A DNA stretch of 8,201 nt from CAYLHQ01 sp964628935 (GTDB taxonomy: Bacteria; Acidobacteriota; Polarisedimenticolia; Polarisedimenticolales; DASRJG01), in contig CAZVOE010000143.1 of the NCBI GenBank assembly GCA_964628935.1, positions 1-8,201 on the forward strand, read 5' to 3'. The translations under genes were made by a program, and so were the position numbers. Positions 1 through 6,755 of the stretch are shown here, one piece after another. The stretch's first letter is position 1. Each line of letters starts with the position of its first letter. The notes below the pieces were generated by a model. The model was not told the origin of the DNA, searched no databases, and saw nothing but the letters and a program-made list of their open reading frames with translations.

Positions 1-378
1 GGACATGTCCGGCGGCTCGGGACAAGCCTCGCCGCGGTGCCGCGTGGAGGAGTAGAGGATTCGCTCCCCGTCCGGAAAGAAAAAGGCGCACGTGGTGCGG
101 CCGCCTCCGGTGGAGACCTTCCGGACGTCCGCTCCGTCCGCGGTCATGGTGTAGATCTGGTCGCAGGCGTCCTCCCCCTCGTGCGCCTGAAAGATCAGAC
201 GCGAGGCGTCGGCCGACCAATACGCCTCCGCGTTCTCGCCGGAGACGGTCAACTGGCGAACGTTCCTCAGGCGGGTCTCGCGCGGGTCGGAGGGGCGCAC
301 TTCCGCTCCGGGCGCCCTTTCGCCGCAGGACACGAGCAGGGGAAGGACGAGCAGAGGAGCCGGGACGATCGAGCGCAT
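1..378 (-). CDS. PD40/TolB-like beta-propeller lipoprotein (5' part; 3' end outside window)
   Basis: The first 126 codons of a minus-strand gene lie here; the frame is open to the window edge, so the C-terminal part is missing. The N-terminus MRSIVPAPLLVLPLLVSCG is a lipoprotein signal with lipobox L-V-S-C and lipidation cysteine at residue 18, predicting an outer-membrane or periplasmic lipoprotein. From about residue 39 there are propeller-type repeats of the PD40 (WD40-like) kind: NVRQLT, then YWSADASRLIF, then QIYTMTADGADVRKVST, then FFFPDGERILYSST. Each follows the pattern 'xWSPDGxxIxF ... IYxMxxDGxxxxxLT' of TolB and related proteins. The ATG is supported by GGAGG (387-391 on the complement) 8 bases upstream. 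The gene is transcribed divergently from the M16 peptidase gene. Family membership is well supported. The role is not: such proteins are often annotated as TolB-like or as biopolymer transporters without proof. Confidence 0.85.
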   Translation of the reverse strand, partial: MRSIVPAPLLVLPLLVSCGERAPGAEVRPSDPRETRLRNVRQLTVSGENAEAYWSADASRLIFQAHEGEDACDQIYTMTADGADVRKVSTGGGRTTCAFFFPDGERILYSSTRHRGEACPEPPDMS

Positions 379-403
379 CGGGAGGGCCTCCGGGTCGTTT
401 CCG

Positions 404-433
404 TTGACAGCGGGCGGGCGATTATACGAACTT
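404..433 (+). promoter_or_regulatory. Candidate promoter of the M16 peptidase gene, possibly leaderless
   Basis: A perfect -35 hexamer TTGACA (404-409) lies 37 bases before the ATG at 441. No perfect -10 follows. GAACTT (428-433, 18-base spacer) would put the start site at about the ATG. The A/T-rich TATACG (423-428) would need an unusually short spacer of 13. There is no Shine-Dalgarno-like sequence between here and 441, so a leaderless or near-leaderless transcript is the simplest reading. Confidence 0.4.
421..426 (-). promoter_or_regulatory. Candidate -10 box (TATAAT) for the PD40 lipoprotein gene
   Basis: The complement reads a perfect TATAAT in an otherwise GC-rich 62-base divergent region. 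A start site about 7 bases further would give a leader of about 36 bases containing the GGAGG ribosome site. No good -35 hexamer is seen 16-19 bases upstream, where the sequence is AGGGCG-like and already inside the M16 gene. Regulation is therefore unclear. Confidence 0.4.
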
Positions 434-440
434 GGCGCTC

Positions 441-3068
441 ATGCGCCCTTCCGGAATCGGTCTCGCCGCGACGATCCCTGTCCTCCAACTCTGCGCCGCC
501 GCGTTCGCGCCGTCGGCCGCCTTCACCGCGTACCGGGAGGCGAAGCTCGACAACGGACTGCGCGTCGTGCTGATCGAGCACCGGGCGAATCCGATGATCG
601 CGTCCTCGGTCGTCGTCGGAGCGGGGGTCGTTCACGAGGGGAAGGGGGAGGGGGGCGGGTCGCACCTTCTCGAGCACCTCCTCTTCAACGGCACGACGAC
701 CCGGACCCAGCGGCAGCTCTACGACGAGGTCGACCGCGTCGGCGCCTACAACAACGCGACGACCCGCGAGGATCACACCCTCTTCACCCTCCTGATCCAG
801 AAAGAGTTCGTGGAGCGGGGCCTCGAGGTTCAGGCGGACATGCTCTTCCACTCGACCATCCCCGAAGAGAACTTCGCGAAGGAGAAGGAGATCGTCCTCG
901 AAGAGATGGCGCGCGACGATTCGGACCCGGCCGCGGAGGCTGCGGAACGCTTTCGTGCCTTCGCCTACGCGGGAACGCCGCTCGAGCGGCCGGTCCTCGG
1001 TACGGTCGAGTCGATCCGTGGGATCACCCGCGACGCGGTGGTCCGCTACTACCGGACCCGTTACGTACCGGCCAACATGCTGCTGGTCGTGATGGGGGAT
1101 TTCGAGACCGACGCGATGCTCGAGTCCATCCGGAGGACGTTCGGCCGGGTTCCGGGAGGCCCCGCGGCGCCGCAGGACGTCCGGGCGCGCTGGCCGACCG
1201 CGCCGGAGCGGAATCTCTCGATGGCGCCGCTCGAGGCCCCGTCGAAGTCGGTCCACCTCGCCTTTCCTCTCGGGCTCGAGGCGCACGATCCGCTCGTCCC
1301 GGCGGTCGAACTGCTGCTCGCGTCCCTCGCGGACGGGGACGATGCGCCGCTCCGTCGGGAACTGACCTCGGGGTCCGCTCCCCTGGCGAGGGGACTCGGC
1401 GTTTCGGTCGTGCGGCGGGCCGGGGGGTTCTCCACCGTCGAGATCGAGGCTTCGCTCGCCCCCGATGCGCCGCACGAGCCGGTGCTCGGGGCGATCGCGC
1501 GCGGCCTCCGGGACCTCGGCCCCGGCTCGCCGGCCCGCTCGCGTTTCGACCTCGTCCGGGCGGCGGTCCGCGCGCGGGAGATTCTCGAATCCGACCAGAT
1601 CCACTACTTCGCTCTGACGCACGCGGACGCTCTCCTCGGCTCACCGCCGGGTTGGCTCGCCTCGGCCGGGTCCCGGTTCGACGGGATCGCCGTGGAGACG
1701 GTCGATCGAGCCGCGGCGCATCTCGCCGCTGCGCTCGCCGGGGTCCGCGTCGGCGTCTACGGTCCCGGCCTCGAGCCGGCGATCGCCCGATGGGACCCCT
1801 TCGCGGTCGAGGTCCCGTCGCGAGCGGCGGCGCCTGCCTGTGTGGAACGGTCGTTCCCCTCGGGGCTCCGGGCGGTCGTCGAGAGGAACGGCGACTCGGG
1901 AGTCTTCGCGGCTCACCTCCTCCTCCGAGCGCGATCGGCGTCGGAGCCGGAGGGGAAGGGCGGGATCGCGTCGTTCCTCCATCGGTTGATGCCGAGGGGG
2001 ACGACGACGCTCGACGCGGCATCGCTCGCCGCGCGGTTGGCCCGGCTCGGCGCGAGCCTCAAGACCGACGACGATCCGCGGGTCCCGTACGACGATTTCT
2101 ATACGACACCGGAGTTTTCTTTCGTCCGGCTCGAGGTCCCGTCGGACGGATGGCGGGAGGCGGTCGCGCTTCTCGCCGAGGTCGTGCTGCGCCCTCGCCT
2201 CGCCCCGGACGACGTGGAGGCGGTAAGGAGCGAAATGCTCGATCTCGTGGAGCGCCGTTCCGCTTCTTCCCGCAACCGCGCGACTGCGGCGCTCGACGCC
2301 GCGCTCGCGCCCGCGCACCCGCTCGCGCGCCCGGTGTTCGGGACGCGGGAGTCGATCGCGTCGATCACCACCGAGGATCTCCGAGCGTTTCACCGGAGTT
2401 ACGTCACTGGGCGGCGCGCGATCCTGACCGTGGTTTCTCCCGTCCCCCCGGAGGAGGTCCTCGCCGCGATCGAATCCGACTTCCGCGGGATGCCGGAGGG
2501 ATCGACCGTTTCCCCTCCCCCCCCGGTTCCCACAACCGCGGAGGAGCGCGACACGGGCGTCGCCGCCTCGCTCCCGGCCCAGGTGACGATCGCGATGGGC
2601 TCCGTCTTCGACGCTCCGGAGGAAGACCGAGCCGCCCTCGCCGTCGTCGGGGGGATGCTCTCGGACGCACTCGCGTTCGATCTCCGGGAAAGGCGCGGGC
2701 TCGCCTATTCGATCGGCGCCTCGATCGCTCCTTGGGGTGGCCGGATGCGCCTGCTCGTGACGATGGGAACGCGCCGGGAGAATCTGGACGAAGCGCTCGC
2801 CGGCCTGCGACGGGGGATCGCGGAGTTCTCCGTCGGCGACGAGGAAGCGGTGCGACGAGCCGCGGCGGCCCTCCGCGGCCGCATGTTGATGCGCCGGCTC
2901 ACGCGGATCAACCAGGCCTACTTCCTCGGGCTCGAGCTATTGGAAGGAGGGACGCCGGGGAACGAGCGGCGCCGAATCGACGACCTCCTGGGGGTCACGC
3001 GGGCCTCCGCGGCCGCGGCGGCCGCGCGCGCCGTCGCGGCGAACCGTCTCGTCGTGGCGGTGGAATGA
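441..3068 (+). CDS. Insulinase-family (M16) zinc metallopeptidase, fused two-domain form, exported
   Basis: This 875-residue protein has an N-terminal signal peptide (hydrophobic core LAATIPVLQLCAAAF) and two M16 halves in one chain. The first half (about 35-445) holds the inverted zinc motif HLLEH at 75-79, in the context GGGSHLLEHLLFNGT, and the third zinc ligand in EKEIVLEEMA (Glu 154/155). The spacing is the M16 pattern of about 75 residues. The second half (about 465-875) has a degenerate site: the aligned stretch reads SFLHRL, lacking both histidines and the glutamate. It keeps the RRGLAYS motif (about 751-757) typical of the M16 C-terminal domain, where Arg and Tyr help bind peptide. 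So one catalytic and one structural half form the clam-shell chamber that degrades peptides, here probably in the periplasm. I chose ATG 441 over an in-frame TTG at 432; neither has a Shine-Dalgarno site. RNase D follows 55 bases later. Family assignment is firm, substrate unknown. Confidence 0.93.
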   Translation: MRPSGIGLAATIPVLQLCAAAFAPSAAFTAYREAKLDNGLRVVLIEHRANPMIASSVVVGAGVVHEGKGEGGGSHLLEHLLFNGTTTRTQRQLYDEVDRVGAYNNATTREDHTLFTLLIQKEFVERGLEVQADMLFHSTIPEENFAKEKEIVLEEMARDDSDPAAEAAERFRAFAYAGTPLERPVLGTVESIRGITRDAVVRYYRTRYVPANMLLVVMGDFETDAMLESIRRTFGRVPGGPAAPQDVRARWPTAPERNLSMAPLEAPSKSVHLAFPLGLEAHDPLVPAVELLLASLADGDDAPLRRELTSGSAPLARGLGVSVVRRAGGFSTVEIEASLAPDAPHEPVLGAIARGLRDLGPGSPARSRFDLVRAAVRAREILESDQIHYFALTHADALLGSPPGWLASAGSRFDGIAVETVDRAAAHLAAALAGVRVGVYGPGLEPAIARWDPFAVEVPSRAAAPACVERSFPSGLRAVVERNGDSGVFAAHLLLRARSASEPEGKGGIASFLHRLMPRGTTTLDAASLAARLARLGASLKTDDDPRVPYDDFYTTPEFSFVRLEVPSDGWREAVALLAEVVLRPRLAPDDVEAVRSEMLDLVERRSASSRNRATAALDAALAPAHPLARPVFGTRESIASITTEDLRAFHRSYVTGRRAILTVVSPVPPEEVLAAIESDFRGMPEGSTVSPPPPVPTTAEERDTGVAASLPAQVTIAMGSVFDAPEEDRAALAVVGGMLSDALAFDLRERRGLAYSIGASIAPWGGRMRLLVTMGTRRENLDEALAGLRRGIAEFSVGDEEAVRRAAAALRGRMLMRRLTRINQAYFLGLELLEGGTPGNERRRIDDLLGVTRASAAAAAARAVAANRLVVAVE

Positions 3069-3088
3069 GGCTCTGCTTCCCGGATGCC

Positions 3089-3117
3089 TTGACCTCCGCT
3101 CCCGGCCCTTCTAGGTT
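3089..3117 (+). promoter_or_regulatory. Candidate leaderless promoter of the RNase D gene
   Basis: TTGACC (3089-3094), a 17-base spacer and TAGGTT (3112-3117) form a plausible sigma-70-type promoter. The -10 keeps the two most conserved positions (A2, T6) plus T1. Its 3' end lies 6 bases before the ATG at 3124, so the expected start site falls on the A of the ATG. No good ribosome site precedes the gene. It sits in the 55-base gap after the M16 gene. Confidence 0.45.
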
Positions 3118-3123
3118 GGGACG

Positions 3124-4272
3124 ATGCCGGGCACCGTTCGATGGATCGACACCCCTGAAGGGCTCGACGCCCTCGCGGCCGGCGCGGGAGCGGGCCCATT
3201 CGGGATCGACACCGAAGCCGATTCCCTCCACCGGTACCGGGAGCGCCTCTGTCTCGTGCAGTGGTGCGCCGGTGACGACGTCGCCGTCGTCGATCCGCTC
3301 GCCCTCCCGGACCTTTCCCCGATGCGACCGATCCTCGAGGACCCGGGCCGGCGGAAAGTGGTGCACGGAGGGGATTACGACGTCCGGCTCTTCCGGCGGG
3401 ATCATGGGATCTCCCCGAAGGGGCTTTTCGACACGATGATCGCCGCGCGGCTGTGCGGGGAGCGCGCGTTCGGGCTCTCCTCCCTCCTCGAGCGCCATCT
3501 CGGAATCGTCCTGGACAAGACGCACCAGCGCTCGGACTGGGCCAGGCGGCCCCTCCCCGATCGAATGCTCGGGTACGCGGCGGAGGACGTCCGTCATCTC
3601 GTCTCCCTCGCGCGGATCCTCGGGGCCGAAATCGATCGGCTCGGCCGGAGGGATTGGGCGGAGGAGGAGTTCCGGCGCCTCGAAGACGTTCGATGGTCGG
3701 CAACTTCCGAAGATCCGGAGCGCTTCCGGCGCGTGAAGGGGGGAGGGTCGCTCGATCGTCGCGGCCTCGCGCTCCTACGCGCCGCGTGGTCCTGGCGCGA
3801 GGAGCGGGCGCGGCGCATCGACCGGCCGCCGTTCCGTGTGCTTCGCGAGGAGACCCTCCTCGAGATCGCGCGCCTTCGCTCGGCCGACCGGAAGGCGCTG
3901 GCGTCGCTCGACGGAGCGCCTCGTGCCTGGAGGGACNNNNNNNNNNGGGCGGGGGGGGGGGGGGCCGGCGATCTCGCCTGCGCCCTCGAGGAAGCGCTCG
4001 CGCTCGATGCGGCCGACCTGCCGGAAGAGCGTTCCGTCGAGCGCGTGAGGCGCGACCCGGCCTTCGAGGCGCGGGTGCGCGCACTCAAGGCGCTTCGGGA
4101 CGAACGCGCGCACGCGCTCGGTCTCGAGCCCTCGTTCCTCGCGAGCCGCGGGGTGCTCGAGGCGCTTCAGAGAACCCTCGACGCCGGAGGGGCCCCCGAG
4201 GACGTACCGGATCTGCGTGGTTGGCAGCGACGGGCCCTGGGTCCGCTCCCGCGCCTCGCCGCTCGTCTTTGA
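3124..4272 (+). CDS. rnd: Ribonuclease D (DEDDy 3'-5' exoribonuclease with HRDC domains), interrupted by an assembly gap
   Basis: A cytoplasmic 3'-5' exonuclease that trims tRNA and other small RNA 3' ends. Residues about 5-175 form the DEDDy domain with all catalytic residues visible. Exo I is FGIDTEAD (Asp29, Glu31), Exo II is HGGDYDVRLF (Asp86), and Exo III is YAAEDVRHL (Tyr151, Asp155). Two helical HRDC-type nucleic-acid-binding regions follow. The first, about 213-290 (LLRAAWSWREERAR ... FRVLREETLLEIARL), is cut by ten N at 3937-3946. The second, about 315-382, contains LKALRDERAHALGLEPSFLASRG. The frame after the gap continues sensibly as HRDC2, so the displayed reading frame is probably right. 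The number of missing bases is not known, so the total of 382 residues is provisional. Length and domain order match classical RNase D. The start codon has only a weak purine run upstream; a promoter abuts it. The PDZ gene begins 33 bases after the stop. Confidence 0.92.
   Translation: MPGTVRWIDTPEGLDALAAGAGAGPFGIDTEADSLHRYRERLCLVQWCAGDDVAVVDPLALPDLSPMRPILEDPGRRKVVHGGDYDVRLFRRDHGISPKGLFDTMIAARLCGERAFGLSSLLERHLGIVLDKTHQRSDWARRPLPDRMLGYAAEDVRHLVSLARILGAEIDRLGRRDWAEEEFRRLEDVRWSATSEDPERFRRVKGGGSLDRRGLALLRAAWSWREERARRIDRPPFRVLREETLLEIARLRSADRKALASLDGAPRAWRDXXXXAGGGGAGDLACALEEALALDAADLPEERSVERVRRDPAFEARVRALKALRDERAHALGLEPSFLASRGVLEALQRTLDAGGAPEDVPDLRGWQRRALGPLPRLAARL
3937..3946. other. Assembly gap (10 N) inside the RNase D gene
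   Basis: Ten undetermined bases fall in HRDC domain 1 (codons 272-275). A round run of 10 N is usually a placeholder rather than a measured length. The coding frame agrees on both sides as placed. Confidence 0.98.
3951..3964 (+). repeat. 14-base G homopolymer next to the gap
   Basis: Directly after the N run the sequence is GGGC, then 14 consecutive G, then CCGG. In the RNase D frame it encodes part of an unnatural-looking AGGGGAG stretch (residues 276-282) at a place where HRDC proteins normally have a helix. It may be a true G tract that broke the assembly, or an artefact of low-quality read ends. Confidence 0.9.
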
Positions 4273-4305
4273 CCGGCGCGGCGCGTACCATGAGACGGGG
4301 TGTTC

Positions 4306-5115
4306 ATGACGGCGGAATCCCGCATTTTCCGGGGGATCTCGGGGCTCGCGATCGCGCTCTTCGCGTTTCCGTGCCTCGGGGTCGAGGCGGGGGCGGGCAC
4401 CGCCTGGCTCGGGATCTTCCTCGGCGACGCGCTCGACGGCGGGGTCCAGGTGGTCGCGGTCCTCCCGGGGGGACCCGCCGATCGCGCGGGGCTCCGGGAG
4501 GGGGACGTCGTGCTCGCCGTCGGGGGCAAGGAAACCGCGAACCGGATCGACCTCCGGGAGGCGGTCGAGTCGTTCCGTCCGGGGGACATCGTCCCGGTCC
4601 GCGTGCTTCGGGGAGGGACGACGCGCGTGGTCGACGTACGGGCGGGAGAATCGACGGGCATCTTTCCCCGTGCTCCAGAGGCCCCGCTCACCGGTTTCTC
4701 GCTGATCGAGGGTTCCGTGCTCGGGATCGAGGTCCGCGAGATTCCGCCCGAGCTCCGGCGGCACTTCGGTGCCCCGTCCGAGACCGGTCTCCTCGTCGCG
4801 TCTGTGGCCGACGGGGCTTCCGCGTTCGGCGCCGGGGTCCGGGTCGGGGATGTTCTGGTGCGTGCCGGGGGACGACCGCTGGCGCGAGCGATCGACCTCC
4901 GCCTCGCCGTGAGGGCCGAGGAGGGCGGGAGCGTGCGCTTCGAGGTCGTTCGGGGAGGGAAGCCGGTCGAGATCCGCGTCCCGGTTCGACCGAGGCCCGC
5001 CGGCCTTCGGGACCCCGCCGCCGAGGAAGAGATCGAGCGGCTTCGCCGAGAGGTCGGGGAGCTGCGGCGCGAGCTCGAGCGGGCCCGGCGCGAATCGGGT
5101 CGGGAAGGACTGTGA
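4306..5115 (+). CDS. Exported protein with two PDZ domains and a C-terminal coiled coil, no protease domain
   Basis: The 269-residue product begins with a signal peptide (core ISGLAIALFAFPCLG; cleavage near residue 28-30). PDZ 1 (about 33-112) carries the carboxylate-loop strand AWLGIFLG and the hallmark PGGPADRAGLREGDVVLAVGG. PDZ 2 (about 137-228) carries GLLVASVADGASAFGAGVRVGDVLVRAGG. No trypsin-like catalytic domain is present, unlike the DegP/HtrA proteases that share this tandem-PDZ layout. The C-terminus (239-265) is charged, with hydrophobics at I243, L246, V250, L253, L257 and A260. This 3-4-3-4-3 spacing predicts a short coiled coil and hence an oligomer or a partner contact. I chose ATG 4306, preceded by GGGG (4297-4300); an in-frame GTG at 4300 is the alternative. 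The stop overlaps the GTG of the next gene. Inferred role: periplasmic adaptor or scaffold binding C-terminal peptides; partner unknown. Confidence 0.85.
   Translation: MTAESRIFRGISGLAIALFAFPCLGVEAGAGTAWLGIFLGDALDGGVQVVAVLPGGPADRAGLREGDVVLAVGGKETANRIDLREAVESFRPGDIVPVRVLRGGTTRVVDVRAGESTGIFPRAPEAPLTGFSLIEGSVLGIEVREIPPELRRHFGAPSETGLLVASVADGASAFGAGVRVGDVLVRAGGRPLARAIDLRLAVRAEEGGSVRFEVVRGGKPVEIRVPVRPRPAGLRDPAAEEEIERLRREVGELRRELERARRESGREGL
5103..5115 (+). promoter_or_regulatory. GTGA start/stop overlap with upstream purine tract (translational coupling)
   Basis: The purine-rich GGAAGGA (5103-5109) is close to the GTG start at 5112, which overlaps the TGA stop (5113-5115) of the PDZ gene by 4 bases. 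The tight spacing (2 bases) fits reinitiation by terminating ribosomes better than independent initiation. This fixes the start of the downstream gene inside a much longer open frame. Confidence 0.7.
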
Positions 5116-6755
5116 TCGGGACGATCGCCGGGGTGGCGATCCTCCTCGCGGCGGGGGAGAGTGGGCCCGCCCGAGCGGAATCCGGGCTCCTCGCCGATCT
5201 CGATTCCGAGACGGTCGCCTCGCTTCCGCTCGGGGTGGGGGCTGGGGAGGTCCTCGACGCATTCCTTGCCACCGAGCGGGCCTATCGATTCGACGTCGGC
5301 CTGGTCGTCGCCTGGACCGATCCGCGTTGGTACGGGGTCTCGAGCTCCCCGGCCGAGACTTCGGCGCTCGCGCCGGTTCTCGAGATCCGGAGATGGCCCG
5401 GGGACTCGCTGATCGCCTACTACGCGCTCGCGCCGGACGCGGAGCCCTCCCTTCCCGGAATCGTACTCGCTTCTCCACGCGATGGTCCGGCCGGCTGGGT
5501 TCTCCGTGACGGTCACTTCGAGGCGGAGGGAGATCGCCGGCGCGTGGTGTTCGCCGACCGAGCCGTGGGCGAGGGGGTGGGACGATGCGCGGCACTTCTC
5601 GTGCCGGGAGACGCGGGGCTCGGCGGAGGCTCCCTCGCGGATCGCGAGGCGGAACTCCTCGCGGTACTCGCAAGAACCGCCCTTCCCCACGAAGCCTGGA
5701 AGCGCTCGGCCCCGTTTCCGAGCGGCCCCCTTCAGGTCCCGATCCTTCCGCACGCTCCGAGGGCTTGGGACGAACGGAGGGATCCGTGGCAGGCGGTGGA
5801 AGGGCCTGGGTTCACGCTCGGATTCCCTCCTGGAATCGTCGCGCGCCGCCTCGACACCGGCATATCGACCCCCTCGGCCGCCCCCGGGGCGCTCCTTTGG
5901 TTCCGCGGGCATTTCGTCGACCGGGATGGGACCGAGGTCGTCATCGGGGATGGTCGTCGCGCGGGGTACGTGATCGAGCGCGACGGCGATCTCGGCGGCT
6001 GGCGCGCAGCCACTCTTCCCCCCGCGGGCGCCGCGACGGCCAGCCGGCGCGACCGGATCGAACTCGACCGGGTGGCGGTCGAACGAAGCGGGGCCCGTGC
6101 GGGGTGGGTGGCCAGCTGGGGCGAGCCGGGGTTTGCGGGAATCTGGCTCGTCTTTGGGCTCGATTTCGGGGATCGCGCGGTCGAGATCGGCATCCCGGTC
6201 GTCCACGGCCGACGCTCCCTGGCTCTCTTCTGGATTCCGGTGACCTGGCGCGACGCGCCCCTTCCACCGGCCCCTCCCCCGATCGACCCGGCCTCCCGGT
6301 TCGGAATCCGCTTCGAACAGAGTTCCCATGCCGAGCGGAGCCGGCGCGGTCCGATCGAGGGAACGCTCGTCGTCCCCGGTCTCCGTCTCGAACTACCGCG
6401 CGGATGGTGGCCTTCGGCCACCCTTCGAAGCGCCGACGGTTTCCCGGTGCTTCTGATCGACGAGCGGGGGGGAGAGATCGGACGCCTCGAACGAATCGCC
6501 TCCGGCCCGGCCCTCCGCGCGGAAATCGACGCGAGCGCGTGGCAGGAGCGACCGGGGGCGCGGTCACGCGGAGCGACCGCAATCTACCTCGGGCCCGAAG
6601 GCGCCAGCCTCTTCCTCGCCCCGGAGGGGCATGGATGGAAGCTCACCCCGGTTCGCGCCGGCGATCCGGGGTGGGGGCGCGTCGTCGAATCGGTGACCCT
6701 CGCGAAAATCCGTCCGGCCGGGACGATCAACGAAGCCGGGCAACCGCCTTTTTGA
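5112..6755 (+). CDS. Exported protein of unknown function, translationally coupled to the PDZ protein
   Basis: I do not recognise this 547-residue protein. The GTG start at 5112 gives a hydrophobic N-terminus (IGTIAGVAILLAAG) followed by A-R-A, a plausible signal-peptidase site near residue 22. The open frame extends far upstream, but only as an overlap with RNase D and the PDZ gene in another frame. The mature part is rich in alternating hydrophobic/polar residues and aromatic pairs (WTDPRWYGV, IWLVFGLDFG, LFWIPVTW), suggesting beta structure, with no membrane helix after the signal. Two short stretches resemble each other: GPGFTLGFPPG (231-241) and VPGLRLELPRG (421-431). Each opens a segment, which hints at a duplicated 'LxxPxG' beta domain like the start of PsbP-type domains (inference only). 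No catalytic motif is evident. Coupling to the PDZ gene suggests stoichiometric co-production, perhaps as partner or client. The last 29 bases overlap a convergent lipoprotein gene. Confidence 0.75.
   Translation: MIGTIAGVAILLAAGESGPARAESGLLADLDSETVASLPLGVGAGEVLDAFLATERAYRFDVGLVVAWTDPRWYGVSSSPAETSALAPVLEIRRWPGDSLIAYYALAPDAEPSLPGIVLASPRDGPAGWVLRDGHFEAEGDRRRVVFADRAVGEGVGRCAALLVPGDAGLGGGSLADREAELLAVLARTALPHEAWKRSAPFPSGPLQVPILPHAPRAWDERRDPWQAVEGPGFTLGFPPGIVARRLDTGISTPSAAPGALLWFRGHFVDRDGTEVVIGDGRRAGYVIERDGDLGGWRAATLPPAGAATASRRDRIELDRVAVERSGARAGWVASWGEPGFAGIWLVFGLDFGDRAVEIGIPVVHGRRSLALFWIPVTWRDAPLPPAPPPIDPASRFGIRFEQSSHAERSRRGPIEGTLVVPGLRLELPRGWWPSATLRSADGFPVLLIDERGGEIGRLERIASGPALRAEIDASAWQERPGARSRGATAIYLGPEGASLFLAPEGHGWKLTPVRAGDPGWGRVVESVTLAKIRPAGTINEAGQPPF

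Noticed and set aside
1..10. Perfect 10-base palindrome GGACATGTCC at the window edge
   Set aside because: It lies inside the PD40 coding sequence and a single copy of this length is expected by chance.
267..1622. 451-residue minus-strand open frame
   Set aside because: Antisense to the M16 gene, arginine/glutamate-rich low-complexity translation without domains, and it also overlaps the true PD40 start; a GC-bias shadow.
3001..3055. GCC/GCG-rich repeat-like stretch
   Set aside because: It encodes an alanine-rich helix near the end of the M16 protein; ordinary low complexity in a high-GC genome.
3065..3068. ATGA overlap at the M16 stop suggesting a coupled downstream start
   Set aside because: The frame opened there is a shadow running into RNase D; RNase D itself starts at 3124 in another frame.
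404..3439. 1011-residue plus-strand open frame in another phase
   Set aside because: Arg/Pro/Gly-rich shadow of the M16 and RNase D genes with no family motif, whereas the competing frame holds full M16 motifs.
3453..5111. Upstream extension of the open frame that contains the 547-residue protein
   Set aside because: It is a shadow over RNase D and the PDZ gene; the signal peptide and GTGA overlap place the true start at 5112.
3775..6329. Two long minus-strand open frames (3775-5673 and 4167-6329)
   Set aside because: Antisense to RNase D, PDZ and the 547-residue gene; charged low-complexity sequence, no motifs, and they conflict with well-supported genes.
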